NCBI GenBank assembly: GCA_021166835.1
Contig: JAJPEN010000082.1
Location: 1 to 64,000 of the forward strand
Length of the DNA stretch: 64,000 nucleotides
Reading direction: 5' to 3'
DNA from: Burkholderiaceae bacterium
GTDB taxonomy: Bacteria; Pseudomonadota; Gammaproteobacteria; Burkholderiales; Burkholderiaceae
Shown here piece after piece: positions 37,177-45,537 of this stretch. Under the pieces are notes generated by a model. That model saw only the letters and a list, made by a program, of their open reading frames with translations, had not been told where the DNA came from and searched no databases. Position 1 is the first letter of the stretch. Each line of letters starts with the position of its first letter. Made by a program: the position numbers and the translations under genes.

Positions 37177-38669
37177 TTTTCTTCCGCATACCCCTTCAGC
37201 CGGTTGTATAGCGTCTTCGCGCTGATGCCGAGCATGGCGGCGGCGCGCTCGCGGTGGCCGCCGCAGTGCTCGACGGTGGCGAGGATCAGCGAGCGTTCGG
37301 CTTCGGCGATCGATGTGCCGACGGCGATGTCGAGCCGCCCGTGGCTGTTGGCGACGGGCGCCGGCGCGGCCGGGGCAGGCGTACGCGGCGCGCTCGGCGT
37401 CGAGCCGGGCGGGGTCGCGATGCCCGGGACGGCAGGCGACGATTGCGCCTCCGGGTGCGTGGCCGCGGCGGCTTCCGACGCCGCGGCGGGCGGCGGCTCG
37501 GGCGCGATGCTCGCCGCTCCGATCGGCAGGTTCGCCACGTCGATGACGTCGCCTTCGGCGAGGATGAAGCCGCGATGCACGGCGTTGCGCAGCTCGCGCA
37601 CGTTTCCGGGCCAGCGGTATTCGGCGAGCGCGCGCAGCGCGTTCTCGCTCAGGCGCTTGTGGGCGCCTTCGCGCTCGTTCAGTCCGGCAAGGAAGTGTTC
37701 GGCGAGCAGCGGGACGTCTTCGAGCCGGTCGCGCAGCGGCGGCAGGTCGATGGGGAAGACATTGAGCCGGTAATACAGGTCCTCGCGCAGCTTGCCGTTG
37801 GAGACGGCTTCGCCGGGAGGCCGGTTGGTCGCGGCGACGATACGCACGTCGACGTTGATCACCGCATCGGAGCCGACGCGAACGAAGGAGCCGGTCTCCA
37901 GCACGCGCAGCAGCTTGACCTGCAGCTCCATCGGCATCTCGGTGATCTCGTCGAGGAACAGCGTTCCGCTGTCCGCTCGTTCGAAGAAGCCGCGGTGCTG
38001 GCGCAGCGCGCCGGTGAAGCTGCCCTTCTCGTGGCCGAACAGTTCGCTCTCGATGAGCTGCGGCGAGATCGAGCCGCAGTTGATCGCCAGGAACGGCGCC
38101 TTCGCGCGCTTGGAAAGATCGTGGAGGGTTTCGGCAACGACCTCCTTGCCGGTTCCGCTCTCGCCGGTGATGAGCGCCGTCACTGCCGTGGGAGCCACGC
38201 GTGCGATCTGGTGGTAGATCTCGCGCATCGCCGGCGACCTGCCCCACAGCCGCCCGAAGCGGCCTTCGGCGTCGACGTGCACGCGTTCGCTGGCGAGCCG
38301 GCCGCGCGCTTCGGAGCTGCCGCTGGCGCGCGCGAGGATCTGCCGCAGCCGCGGCACGTTCACCGGCTTGAGCAGGTAGTCGGCCGCGCCCAGGCGCAGC
38401 GCCTGGATCGAAGTCTCGAGCGTCGCGTGGCCGGTGATCAGGACGATTTCGCAGGCTTCGTTGCGCTCGACGCGATCGAACAGCTCGATGCCGCTGCCAT
38501 CGGGCAGCGACAGGTCGAGCAGGACGACGTCCGGCTGCCGGAACGCGTATTGCCGGCACGCGTCGTGCAGGCTGCCGGCGGTGGCGGTGGAAAAACCTTC
38601 AGCCGATACAAGCTCCGCGAGCATCTCCGCCGAATTCTCGTCGTCCTCGACGATCAGCGCATGCGCCAA
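37173..38669 (-). CDS. Sigma-54-dependent response regulator (NtrC family)
   Basis: A 498-residue activator: receiver domain (residues 1-115, phospho-acceptor Asp52 in LLDLSLPDG, Lys101), AAA+ domain with Walker A GESGTGKE (169-176), the sigma-54 contact loop as GSFTGA (216-221, usually GAFTGA) and a Walker B GTLFLDEI, an Ala/Pro-rich linker of about 55 residues, and a Fis-type helix-turn-helix ([20 protein letters not shown]) at the C-terminus. It converges on rpoN across the inverted repeat and lies 32 bp after the HisKA-REC gene, which is its likely phosphorelay partner. Confidence 0.93.
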   Translation of the reverse strand: MAHALIVEDDENSAEMLAELVSAEGFSTATAGSLHDACRQYAFRQPDVVLLDLSLPDGSGIELFDRVERNEACEIVLITGHATLETSIQALRLGAADYLLKPVNVPRLRQILARASGSSEARGRLASERVHVDAEGRFGRLWGRSPAMREIYHQIARVAPTAVTALITGESGTGKEVVAETLHDLSKRAKAPFLAINCGSISPQLIESELFGHEKGSFTGALRQHRGFFERADSGTLFLDEITEMPMELQVKLLRVLETGSFVRVGSDAVINVDVRIVAATNRPPGEAVSNGKLREDLYYRLNVFPIDLPPLRDRLEDVPLLAEHFLAGLNEREGAHKRLSENALRALAEYRWPGNVRELRNAVHRGFILAEGDVIDVANLPIGAASIAPEPPPAAASEAAAATHPEAQSSPAVPGIATPPGSTPSAPRTPAPAAPAPVANSHGRLDIAVGTSIAEAERSLILATVEHCGGHRERAAAMLGISAKTLYNRLKGYAEEK

Positions 38670-38701
38670 GACCCGGATCCTCCCGTTGACTGCTTCGATC
38701 T

Positions 38702-39562
38702 TCAGCGATCGAGCATGGCTCTCAGATGGTTCAGCAGCACGGAGGGATCGATCGGCTTGGCGAGAAAGAGATCGAACCCGCCTTCGAACGCCGCGCGTCT
38801 CGTATCGGGGCGGAAATGCGCCGACAGCGCGATCGCCGGCACCCGGCGCAGGTTCGTTTCCCGCTCCAGGGCGCGCACGGACTGCATCAACGAAATGCCG
38901 TCGCGCTCCTGCATCGCCAGATCGGAAAGAACGAGCCGCTCGCCCTCGCCGCTTGCCCAGGAAGCATACCTCTGCAGCGCCTGGTCGGGCGACGTGGTCG
39001 ATTCGACGATGGCGCCGGAGTGCTCGAGCAGCGATTGCAGCATCTGCAGCACGTCGGGATCGTCGTCGATGGCGAGAATGTGCACTCCTTGCAGCGCTCC
39101 GGCTTCCGGCAACCCGTCGTCGACCACGGGGTGCGCGCCTTCCGCGCGATCGGTACCGACCGAAGGACAGGAACGTGCGGCGTCGGTTCCGACAGGCGCG
39201 ATGCGGGCGACGCGGCTCGCCGGCGCGGCCGCGCCGCTCTCCGGCCGGGGGCCGCGGACGAAATCGGCCGGCGAATCGAGCGTGGCGACGACCCTGCGCT
39301 GCTGCTCCACGGCGCGCTGCAGCCCGGCAAGCGCGCGCTGACGCAGTTCGTCGGAAATGGTGCCGGACGCGAGCAGATGCAGCCAGCCGACCATCGCGTT
39401 CAACGGTGTTCGCAGGTCGTGCGCGAGTTCGGCGAGAAAGACTTCATCGTGCCGACCCGGCGGTTCGGCCTGTGGCGTCGATTCCAGTGCACGTTCGGCG
39501 AAGGCACGGGGCGCCGGGGTACGGTGCGCGGCGCGGGTTGCGGCGCGTGCAGGGGGGGGCAT
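38702..39562 (-). CDS. HisKA-REC protein without an ATPase domain
   Basis: A 286-residue protein. Residues about 38-100 form a dimerisation/phosphotransfer domain with a perfect H-box LAHDLRTPLNAMVGWLHLL (His48). A 55-residue Ala/Pro/Gly linker follows, then a receiver domain (160-284) with IDDDPD, phospho-acceptor Asp214 in LSDLAMQERDG and LAKPI. The N, G1, F and G2 boxes of HATPase_c are absent, so it cannot autophosphorylate. It could accept phosphate from another kinase or act as a phosphotransfer scaffold for the NtrC-type regulator encoded 32 bp downstream. The ATG at 39562 is followed directly by a C8 run; upstream in-frame TTG 39727 is less likely. Confidence 0.8.
   Translation of the reverse strand: MPPPARAATRAAHRTPAPRAFAERALESTPQAEPPGRHDEVFLAELAHDLRTPLNAMVGWLHLLASGTISDELRQRALAGLQRAVEQQRRVVATLDSPADFVRGPRPESGAAAPASRVARIAPVGTDAARSCPSVGTDRAEGAHPVVDDGLPEAGALQGVHILAIDDDPDVLQMLQSLLEHSGAIVESTTSPDQALQRYASWASGEGERLVLSDLAMQERDGISLMQSVRALERETNLRRVPAIALSAHFRPDTRRAAFEGGFDLFLAKPIDPSVLLNHLRAMLDR
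39552..39559 (-). repeat. C8 homopolymer directly after the start codon of the HisKA-REC gene
   Basis: Eight consecutive C residues on the coding strand, immediately after the ATG (codons 2-4 encode Pro). Slippage by one base would shift the frame at codon 4 and abolish the protein. Runs of this length are prone to indels in replication and in sequencing. Confidence 0.7.
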
Positions 39563-39766
39563 CGGATGGGGGCTTCTGGATTCGGTCTCGAGGTTGACGC
39601 CGGGGCGCCGATCGTCCGGCACTTCGGCCGAGCTCCGGCCGACCGTAGCGGCCGTTCGGCAGGAGAGCAATCGCCGTGCCCGGTTCCGCTCGCAAAAGCC
39701 TAACCCGAAACGCCCGTTCCTGGGCAAGCTTTACGGTTCGGGTGCGTCGCTTGCTCGGCGCGTCCG

Positions 39767-40933
39767 ATGCCGACCGACCCCGCCGCAGCGAGCGCTCGAC
39801 CCCTTGCCGGCGACCGGCCGCACCCCGGCTTCGACCCCGAGCCCGCAGCAGCTCCGAACGAGCCGGTCGTCGTCGAGATCGAGCCCGTCGCCGAGCCGGC
39901 GATCGGAATGCGCCTCGCAGTGGGCCTCATGGCGGCGATCGCCTTCGTCGCCGCGCTGTGGGCGGGCAAGGCGCTGCTGATGCCCGTCGCCTTCGCCGTC
40001 CTGCTCGCGCTGCTGCTGACGCCCGCCGTCGGCTTTCTCGGTCGATTCGGGCTGCCGTCCTGGCTCGGCGCCGCGGTCATGATGACGCTGGCGATCGCCG
40101 TGGTCGGCGTCGGCGTGCTGCAGTTGTCGAGCCCGGCCGAGCAGTGGCTGAACCCGCGATCGCCCGAGTGGCGCAAGCTCGAGACGCAACTGCGCGCGAT
40201 CAAGCAGCCGCTGTCGAAGCTCCAGGGCGCGCAGGAGCGGGTCAGCGAAATCGCCGGGTCCGAGGGGAAGGCCCGGCCGCGCGAAGTGGTGGTGCAGAAG
40301 AGCGATCTCTTCACCACTTTCGGCGAGTTCCAGTCGATTGCCGTCGGCGCCGTGTCGACGATCGTCCTCGCTTATTTCCTGCTCGCCGCCGACGACCTCT
40401 TCCTGCGCAAGCTGATCCGCGTGCTGCCGACCATGCAGGACAAGCGCATGGCCGTGGGCATCGCGCGAACGATCCAGAGCGAGATCGGCCGCTATTTCGC
40501 CACGGTGGCGATGAGCAACACGGGGCTCGCCGTGGCGACGGCGCTCACGATGGGCTACATCGGCATGCCGTCGCCGGCGTTCTGGGGAGCCGTCGTCGGC
40601 CTGCTGAATTTCATTCCGTACCTCGGCGCTGCGACCAGCCTCGTCCTGCTGTCCGCGGCCGCCATGGTGAGCCTGGACGGATGGCAGATCGCGCAGGTGC
40701 CGCTGGCGTTTCTCGTGCTCACGACGATCGAGGGCCAGTTCGTGCAGCCGGTTCTGGTGGGCCGGCGCATGCAGCTGAACGTCGTCGTGACCTTCCTCGC
40801 CGTGATGTTCGGCGGCTGGCTGTGGGGCCTGGGCGGGTTGTTCATCGCCGTGCCCATGCTCGTCATTCTGAAGATCTGTGCCGATCACATCGAGGCGCTC
40901 TCGACGATCGGCGAATTCATTTCCCGCGACTGA
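39767..40933 (+). CDS. AI-2E family transporter (PerM/YdiK type)
   Basis: A 388-residue inner-membrane protein with seven to eight hydrophobic segments. The N-terminal 45 residues are soluble and Pro/Glu-rich; GKALLMPVAFAVLLALLLTP and GLLNFIPYLGAATSLVLL and VQPVLVGRRMQLNVVVTFLAVM are the characteristic blocks. Proteins of this family export diverse solutes, and the autoinducer-2 assignment holds only for a few. It is divergent from the HisKA-REC gene and its last 17 bp overlap a convergent response-regulator gene. Confidence 0.87.
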   Translation: MPTDPAAASARPLAGDRPHPGFDPEPAAAPNEPVVVEIEPVAEPAIGMRLAVGLMAAIAFVAALWAGKALLMPVAFAVLLALLLTPAVGFLGRFGLPSWLGAAVMMTLAIAVVGVGVLQLSSPAEQWLNPRSPEWRKLETQLRAIKQPLSKLQGAQERVSEIAGSEGKARPREVVVQKSDLFTTFGEFQSIAVGAVSTIVLAYFLLAADDLFLRKLIRVLPTMQDKRMAVGIARTIQSEIGRYFATVAMSNTGLAVATALTMGYIGMPSPAFWGAVVGLLNFIPYLGAATSLVLLSAAAMVSLDGWQIAQVPLAFLVLTTIEGQFVQPVLVGRRMQLNVVVTFLAVMFGGWLWGLGGLFIAVPMLVILKICADHIEALSTIGEFISRD

Positions 40934-41303
40934 CGCTCGCGGTCGATATCCAGCGCAGCACTTCGTCGGGGTCCACCGGCTTGACCAGGTGCGCATCGAA
41001 GCCCGCCTGCCGCGATGACTGGCGGTCGCTTTCCCGACCGTAGCCGGTGACGGCGGCCAGCAGCAGCTGATCGCCGAAAGCGAGCGCTCGCGCACGGCGC
41101 GCCAGTTCGAGTCCGCCCATGGACGGCAGGTCGAGGTCGATCAGCGCCACGCTGGGACGCCAGTTCTCGATCGTCTGCCAGGCGTCCGCTCCGTCGTTGT
41201 CGGTTCGAACTTCGAAGCCTTCCGTCGACAGCATGATTGCCAGGCTCTCCGCTGCATCGGGGTGGTCGTCGACGATCAGTACGCGAATGGACTCGGCGGG
41301 CAC
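40917..41303 (-). CDS. Single-domain response regulator (REC)
   Basis: A 128-residue stand-alone receiver domain: RVLIVDDHPDAAESLAIML, phospho-acceptor Asp in LIDLDLPSMGG near residue 59, and HLVKPVDPDEVLRWI with the conserved Lys near 109. There is no output domain, so it probably works as a phosphate shuttle or by protein binding. I place the start at GTG 41303; a TTG further upstream lies within the terminator-like hairpin region. It is read toward the AI-2E gene and overlaps it by 17 bp. The divergent CHASE-kinase gene is the likely partner. Confidence 0.82.
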   Translation of the reverse strand: MPAESIRVLIVDDHPDAAESLAIMLSTEGFEVRTDNDGADAWQTIENWRPSVALIDLDLPSMGGLELARRARALAFGDQLLLAAVTGYGRESDRQSSRQAGFDAHLVKPVDPDEVLRWISTASVSRGK

Positions 41304-41349
41304 GCGGCGCGGGAAGTCGGAAAAAGCAGGGGGACGGTCATTGTGCGCC

Positions 41350-41377
41350 AAAAAAAACCCCCGGGTGAGACCGGGGG
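41350..41377 (-). terminator. Intrinsic terminator on the minus strand
   Basis: On the minus strand CCCCCGG-TCTCAC-CCGGGGG (stem 41358-41364 with 41371-41377) is followed at once by eight T (41357-41350). It lies 46 bp upstream of the REC gene start and no protein gene lies to its right on the same strand, so it must end either a small RNA or a regulated leader. Confidence 0.8.
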
Positions 41378-41440
41378 ACGAAGTCCGCCGAAACGGACAG
41401 GGGAGGAGACATTCGCGGATGGTGCCCATGACTGGGCAGT
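41350..41440 (-). ncRNA. Candidate small RNA with C-rich anti-Shine-Dalgarno motif
   Basis: Reading the minus strand from about 41440: hairpin TGCCCA-GTCA-TGGGCA (41438-41423), single-stranded TCTCCTCCCC (41409-41400), hairpin GTCCG-TTTCGG-CGGAC (41398-41383), then the GC-rich terminator and U8. This three-hairpin layout with an exposed CUCCUCCCC run looks like trans-acting sRNAs that base-pair with ribosome-binding sites. No clear promoter is visible, and the 5' end is a guess. The alternative is an attenuator leader of the downstream REC gene. Confidence 0.45.
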
Positions 41441-41534
41441 TTGAAAAAGCAAGTCCGATGCCCGCTGCGCGCAAGTACAATCGACCGGAGCGGGGCGTCC
41501 AGCGCCCGGTTTCACTCGCGAGGTACCCGGCAGG

Positions 41535-44114
41535 ATGGGCGAGCTCTGGCACCGGATCACCGAGCGCTCGATCGGCAAGTCGCTTGCCGTGTTCGTGCTG
41601 TTGCTCGGCCTCGGTGCCGGCTTTCTCGTCCTGCGCAGCGAAGAGGCCCGCGTCAGGGAAGAATACGACGCGCGCACGCTCGAGTACGCGAAGGCGATGG
41701 CCGGGCGCATCGAGCAGCGCCTCGTCGCCTACGACATGGTCCTGCGCGCCGGCGCCTCGCTGTTCGCCGCCACGCAGGCGCCGACTCGCGCGCAGTGGCG
41801 CGCCTTCGTCGAGGCCTTCGATCTCGGCAGGTCGTATGCGGGGCTCCAGGGAATCGCCTTTGCCACGGTCGTGCAGCCCGAAGCGATCGCCGCACTCGAA
41901 AGCGAGGTACGTGCCGAAGGGCTGGACAGCTTTCGCGTCTGGCCCTCCGGGCCGCGGGTGGAATCGAGCGCGATTCTCTACATCGAGCCGATGAACGCGG
42001 CCAACGCGCGGGCATTGGGCTTCGACATGCTCAGCAATCCGGATCGCCGCGAGGCGATGCACGCCAGTCGCGATTCGGGCGAGACGACTCTCTCGCGCGC
42101 CGTGGGCCTGGTGCAGGACATGGGCCGCGAGCAGCTTGCCGGCGTGCTGATGTACCGCGCGGTGTACGCCACCGGCGCCATTCCGCAGTCGGTCGCCGCG
42201 CGCCGCGCGGCGCTCCAGGGATGGGTGTACGCGCCTTTGCGCCCGGCGGACCTGATGCGCAGCGTGCGAGGCATGGACACCACCACGTTGGTGCGCCTGT
42301 ACGACACGGCGAGCAGCGATCCGCGCTCGCTGCTCTACCAGGACGCCGACACCGCTGCCGCCGAGCGCGACTGGAGCGGCGCGATGCGTGTGCCGGTTCA
42401 GGCGCTCGATCGCCGATGGACGCTCGAGGTGATTCGCGTACCGGGCGGTGCGGCGGGGAATCGGCTTCCGGGACGATCATGGGCGCTCCCGGCCGGCGTT
42501 TCGCTGCTGGGCCTGCTGCTGTTCGGCGTGTTGTGGTCGATGGCGACGACGCGCGATCGCGCGCACCGGCTCGCCGAGGAAATGACGGCGGCGCTGCGCC
42601 GCGCGAACGAGGAGCTGGACACGCGCGTGCGCGAGCGCACGGAGCAGCTGTCGGCGAGCAACCTGCAGCTGCGCGAGGAGATCGTCGAGCGCCAGCGCGT
42701 CGAGCGCGAGCGCAGCGCTTCGCTCGAGCGGGAACGCGCGCGTGCGGCGCAATTGCGTGCGCTCGCCGACGCCGGCCTGGCGATACCCGCGCTTGCCGAC
42801 GACCAGGCGCGGCTCGAGCACCTGGCCGATCGTGCGCGGCAACTGGTGCGATGCCGGCATGCGCTGTTGCTGCGCGAGGGCGCGCTCGGCGCGCGGCGCA
42901 TCGCCGTCTCGAGCGCCGACCCGATGAGTTTCGCGAACCGCCGCGCGCTGCTCGAGGCGAGCCGCTACTGGATGGTCGGCGGCGAAGACCGGATCTCGCG
43001 CGTACGCATCGAGTCGGCCGCGGTCGACCCGCGCGCATGGCCCGAAGGCTGCGGCGACGCGATGATCGTGCCGATCCGCATCGGCAACCAGCCGCTGCTC
43101 GCGCGGCTCGTGCTGCTGCACGCGATCGATGCCGGCTTCGTTCCCGAGGACGAAGCGGTCGTGCACCAGCTCGTGCTGCTCGTCACCGCCGCAATGGCGA
43201 CGGCGGAAGCGGTCGAGCGCGAGCGCGCAGCGCGCATGGATGCGGAATCGGCGAATGCGAGCAAGGACGAATTCCTCGCGATCGTCTCCCACGAGCTGCG
43301 AACGCCGCTGCACGCGATACTCGGCTGGCTGCAGGTGCTCGATCGCGCCGCCGTGACCGGGACCGGGAGCGGGAACGTCCAGCGCGCAGTGCAGGTGATC
43401 CGCCGCAACGCGGAAGCGCAGAGCCGGCTGATCGACGACCTGCTCGATCTTGCCCGCATCGAGCAGGGAAAGCTCGCGCTCGAGCTGCAGCGCGTGCGCC
43501 TCGATCGCGTCGTGCGCGATGCGGTCGAGTCGCAGCGCCAGCCGGCCGCCGCCAGCGGCGTGAGCATCGAGCTTCAGGCCGATGGGCCCGTCGAGGCGCT
43601 CGGCGACGCGATCCGCCTGCAGCAGGCGGTGTCGAATCTGCTGGTGAACGCGGTCAAGTTCTCGAAATCCGGCGCACGCGTATCGGTGCGCCTGCAACGC
43701 GACGGGCAGTGGCTCGTGCTGCGCGTGGACGACGAGGGCGACGGAATCGAACCCGAGCTGCTCCCCTACGTCTTCGATCGCTTCCGGCAGGGCGAATCGA
43801 GCGGGCGCAGCCGCAAGGCCGGTCTCGGGCTCGGGCTCGCGCTGGTCAAGCACATCGTCGAGGCGCACGGCGGCCAGGTGGCGGTACACAGCGAAGGCAA
43901 GGGCAGGGGCGCATCCTTCACCGTGCATCTTCCCGTCTCTGCCGGACCGCCCGTGGAGTCGCCGGCCTGGCTCGGCTTTTTCGACACGGTCGCGAGTCCC
44001 GATGTGCCGGCGACGACGAGTCGCAATGTCACGGACGATCGCGACGCATTCGCCGCTGCGCCCGACGCGGAATGCCCGGCGAGCGGCGAGGACGCCGGGC
44101 CGGGCATCGGGTAG
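41535..44114 (+). CDS. CHASE-domain sensor histidine kinase
   Basis: An 859-residue membrane kinase. TM1 is about residues 17-35; a periplasmic CHASE domain follows (FVEAFDLGRSYAGLQGIAFA and GRRVESSAILYIEPMNAANA-like blocks, about 85-300); TM2 is near 315-333; then a coiled coil (345-400), a GAF-like region (405-570), HisKA with SHELRTPLHAILGWLQVLDR near 587 and HATPase_c with NLLVNAVKFSKSG, DDEGDGIEPELLP and GLGLGLALVKHIVEAHGG (700-800). It carries a long Ala/Asp-rich tail. CHASE domains sense small molecules in the periplasm. The single REC gene divergent from it is a plausible partner. Confidence 0.92.
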   Translation: MGELWHRITERSIGKSLAVFVLLLGLGAGFLVLRSEEARVREEYDARTLEYAKAMAGRIEQRLVAYDMVLRAGASLFAATQAPTRAQWRAFVEAFDLGRSYAGLQGIAFATVVQPEAIAALESEVRAEGLDSFRVWPSGPRVESSAILYIEPMNAANARALGFDMLSNPDRREAMHASRDSGETTLSRAVGLVQDMGREQLAGVLMYRAVYATGAIPQSVAARRAALQGWVYAPLRPADLMRSVRGMDTTTLVRLYDTASSDPRSLLYQDADTAAAERDWSGAMRVPVQALDRRWTLEVIRVPGGAAGNRLPGRSWALPAGVSLLGLLLFGVLWSMATTRDRAHRLAEEMTAALRRANEELDTRVRERTEQLSASNLQLREEIVERQRVERERSASLERERARAAQLRALADAGLAIPALADDQARLEHLADRARQLVRCRHALLLREGALGARRIAVSSADPMSFANRRALLEASRYWMVGGEDRISRVRIESAAVDPRAWPEGCGDAMIVPIRIGNQPLLARLVLLHAIDAGFVPEDEAVVHQLVLLVTAAMATAEAVERERAARMDAESANASKDEFLAIVSHELRTPLHAILGWLQVLDRAAVTGTGSGNVQRAVQVIRRNAEAQSRLIDDLLDLARIEQGKLALELQRVRLDRVVRDAVESQRQPAAASGVSIELQADGPVEALGDAIRLQQAVSNLLVNAVKFSKSGARVSVRLQRDGQWLVLRVDDEGDGIEPELLPYVFDRFRQGESSGRSRKAGLGLGLALVKHIVEAHGGQVAVHSEGKGRGASFTVHLPVSAGPPVESPAWLGFFDTVASPDVPATTSRNVTDDRDAFAAAPDAECPASGEDAGPGIG

Positions 44115-44134
44115 AAGTTCGCTACGGACGAACG

Positions 44135-44446
44135 CTACGGGCGAACGACGATATCGTTCTTGATCGCCTGAACGCCCTTGACCTGGCGCGTCAGCGCCAC
44201 GGCGCGATCCTTCTCGGCCTGCGATTTGGCGAAGCCGGTCAGTTGCACCGTGCCGTTGAGCGTCTCGACGCCGATGCTGGTGGCGGCGACGGTGGGATCG
44301 GACGCGAACTTCGCTTTCACTTCCGTGGTGACGCGCGCGTCGTCGACGTACTCGCCTGCCGTCTGCTGGCCGCGGGTGACCGAGCAGCCGGTCACGCCGA
44401 TCATCGTTGCCGTGAACAGTACGGCGCCAAGGGTTCTTGCATTCAT
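44135..44446 (-). CDS. BON-domain lipoprotein
   Basis: A 103-residue secreted lipoprotein. The signal peptide MNARTLGAVLFTATMIGVTG is followed by a lipobox Cys at residue 21 (VTGC), then one BON domain (DDARVTTEVKAKFASDP to SIGVETLNGTVQLTGFAKSQ). BON domains of the OsmY type bind phospholipid and stabilise the outer membrane under osmotic stress. I use the ATG at 44446 because it gives the lipoprotein signal. It converges on the CHASE kinase (20 bp gap) and is divergent from the csbD-like gene, with which it shares 235 bp of promoter DNA. Confidence 0.9.
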   Translation of the reverse strand: MNARTLGAVLFTATMIGVTGCSVTRGQQTAGEYVDDARVTTEVKAKFASDPTVAATSIGVETLNGTVQLTGFAKSQAEKDRAVALTRQVKGVQAIKNDIVVRP

Positions 44447-44681
44447 GCGTGCCTCCGTGGGGCGTGGAAAAAGCCGGTGGATGCGCCGGGAATCGCGCGA
44501 AAGACGCTGCGCGGATGCTGACGACGGCGCGGCATTGCGCAGCGCAGTGGGCAAGCAGCATGCCCGCCCCCGATTAGTCGATGCGCACCGACGCGCGCCG
44601 ATGCGCGCCACGTCCCTGCTTCGGGCACGCGGGTTGCGGCTCGCCCGGCACCGACGAAAGTCCGAACCAACCGGGGTAGTC

Positions 44682-44918
44682 ATGAACTGGGATCGAATCG
44701 AAGGCAACTGGAAGCAATTCCGCGGCAAGGCGCGCGAACAGTGGGGCAAGCTCACCGACGACCAGCTCGACGTGATTGCCGGCAAGCGCGATCAGCTCGC
44801 CGGAAAGCTGCAGGAGGCCTACGGCTACAGCAAGGACGAAGCCGATCGGCAGATCAAGGACTGGGAAACGAAGCTTCCTGACGACGACAGCGGAATGCAA
44901 CGCAGTCGCCCGTCGTGA
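44682..44918 (+). CDS. CsbD-family stress protein
   Basis: A 78-residue hydrophilic protein: [20 protein letters not shown], then [21 protein letters not shown]. This is the CsbD/YjbJ fold, a helix bundle strongly induced by general stress in several bacteria, of unknown activity. It starts the row csbD-DUF1328-glycine-zipper lipoprotein-cytochrome c. A GGGGT patch lies upstream as a weak ribosome-binding site. Confidence 0.92.
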   Translation: MNWDRIEGNWKQFRGKAREQWGKLTDDQLDVIAGKRDQLAGKLQEAYGYSKDEADRQIKDWETKLPDDDSGMQRSRPS

Positions 44919-44944
44919 CGCAGCCCCCTGCGCAGGAGGACCCC

Positions 44945-45112
44945 ATGCTCTATTACGCACTCGTCTTTTTCATGATCGCCGTGATCGCCGCGGTGTTCGG
45001 CTTCGGCGGAATCGCCGCCGGCGCGGCGAGCATCGCGCAGATCCTGTTCTTCCTGTTCCTCATCGTCGCCGTGATCAGTCTCGTGCTGGGACTGATACGC
45101 GGCGCGCGATGA
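44945..45112 (+). CDS. DUF1328 small membrane protein
   Basis: A 55-residue protein with two hydrophobic helices ([20 protein letters not shown] and [20 protein letters not shown]) separated by GGIAAGAAS, the standard form of the YtjA/DUF1328 family. A CAGGAGGA ribosome-binding site precedes the ATG. It lies 26 bp after csbD and 23 bp before the glycine-zipper gene. Function unknown; often near other stress-associated small genes. Confidence 0.9.
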   Translation: MLYYALVFFMIAVIAAVFGFGGIAAGAASIAQILFFLFLIVAVISLVLGLIRGAR

Positions 45113-45135
45113 GAACCAGCCAAAGGAGAAAGGCC

Positions 45136-45366
45136 ATGATGCATCGAATCGCACAAGCCGCCGTGCTGGCGTCGTCCCTCGCCCTGATGGCGGGGTGTTC
45201 CACCTGGGACAGCATGTCGGGCGCCGAGAAGGGCACCGCAGTGGGCGCCGCCGTAGGCGGAGTGGCGGGTAACGCCGCGATCGGCGGACCGCTGGGTACT
45301 GCCGGCGGCGCCGTGGTCGGCGGTGTGGTCGGCCACGAAGTCGGCAAGGACCGCGACCGCCGCTGA
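45136..45366 (+). CDS. Glycine-zipper lipoprotein (OsmB-like)
   Basis: A 76-residue protein: signal MMHRIAQAAVLASSLALMAG with lipobox Cys21, a short linker (STWDSMSGAEK) and a Gly/Ala zipper (GTAVGAAVGGVAGNAAIGG and GTAGGAVVGGVVGHEVG). This is the OsmB/SlyB-like glycine-zipper 2TM type, located in the outer membrane. AAGGAGAAAGG precedes the ATG. Co-directional and probably co-transcribed with csbD and DUF1328. Confidence 0.87.
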   Translation: MMHRIAQAAVLASSLALMAGCSTWDSMSGAEKGTAVGAAVGGVAGNAAIGGPLGTAGGAVVGGVVGHEVGKDRDRR

Positions 45367-45537
45367 TATCCCGCCGCGGTCAACCGCGCTGTCGAGCGCG
45401 CTGTTCATCGCGCTGTTCATCGCGCATTGCGCGCGCCTTCTCCCCATGCACGGGCGGGGCGCGCGCTTCGCGCCCGCGGCGTCTCGGCCGATTCCACTCT
45501 CATCTCGGCCTTCACCGACAACCACAGAGGACACAGC

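Noticed and set aside
41119..41994. Open plus-strand frame starting near a GGGGAGGAG purine run before the CHASE kinase
   Set aside because: It overlaps the REC gene and the kinase in another frame, has no recognisable domain, and the purine run is better explained as the complement of the C-rich motif of the minus-strand RNA candidate.
40917..42062. A much longer start for the REC gene, extending through the terminator and into the kinase gene
   Set aside because: The extension would cross a strong terminator and the divergent kinase; its sequence before residue 1 of the REC domain shows no conserved character.
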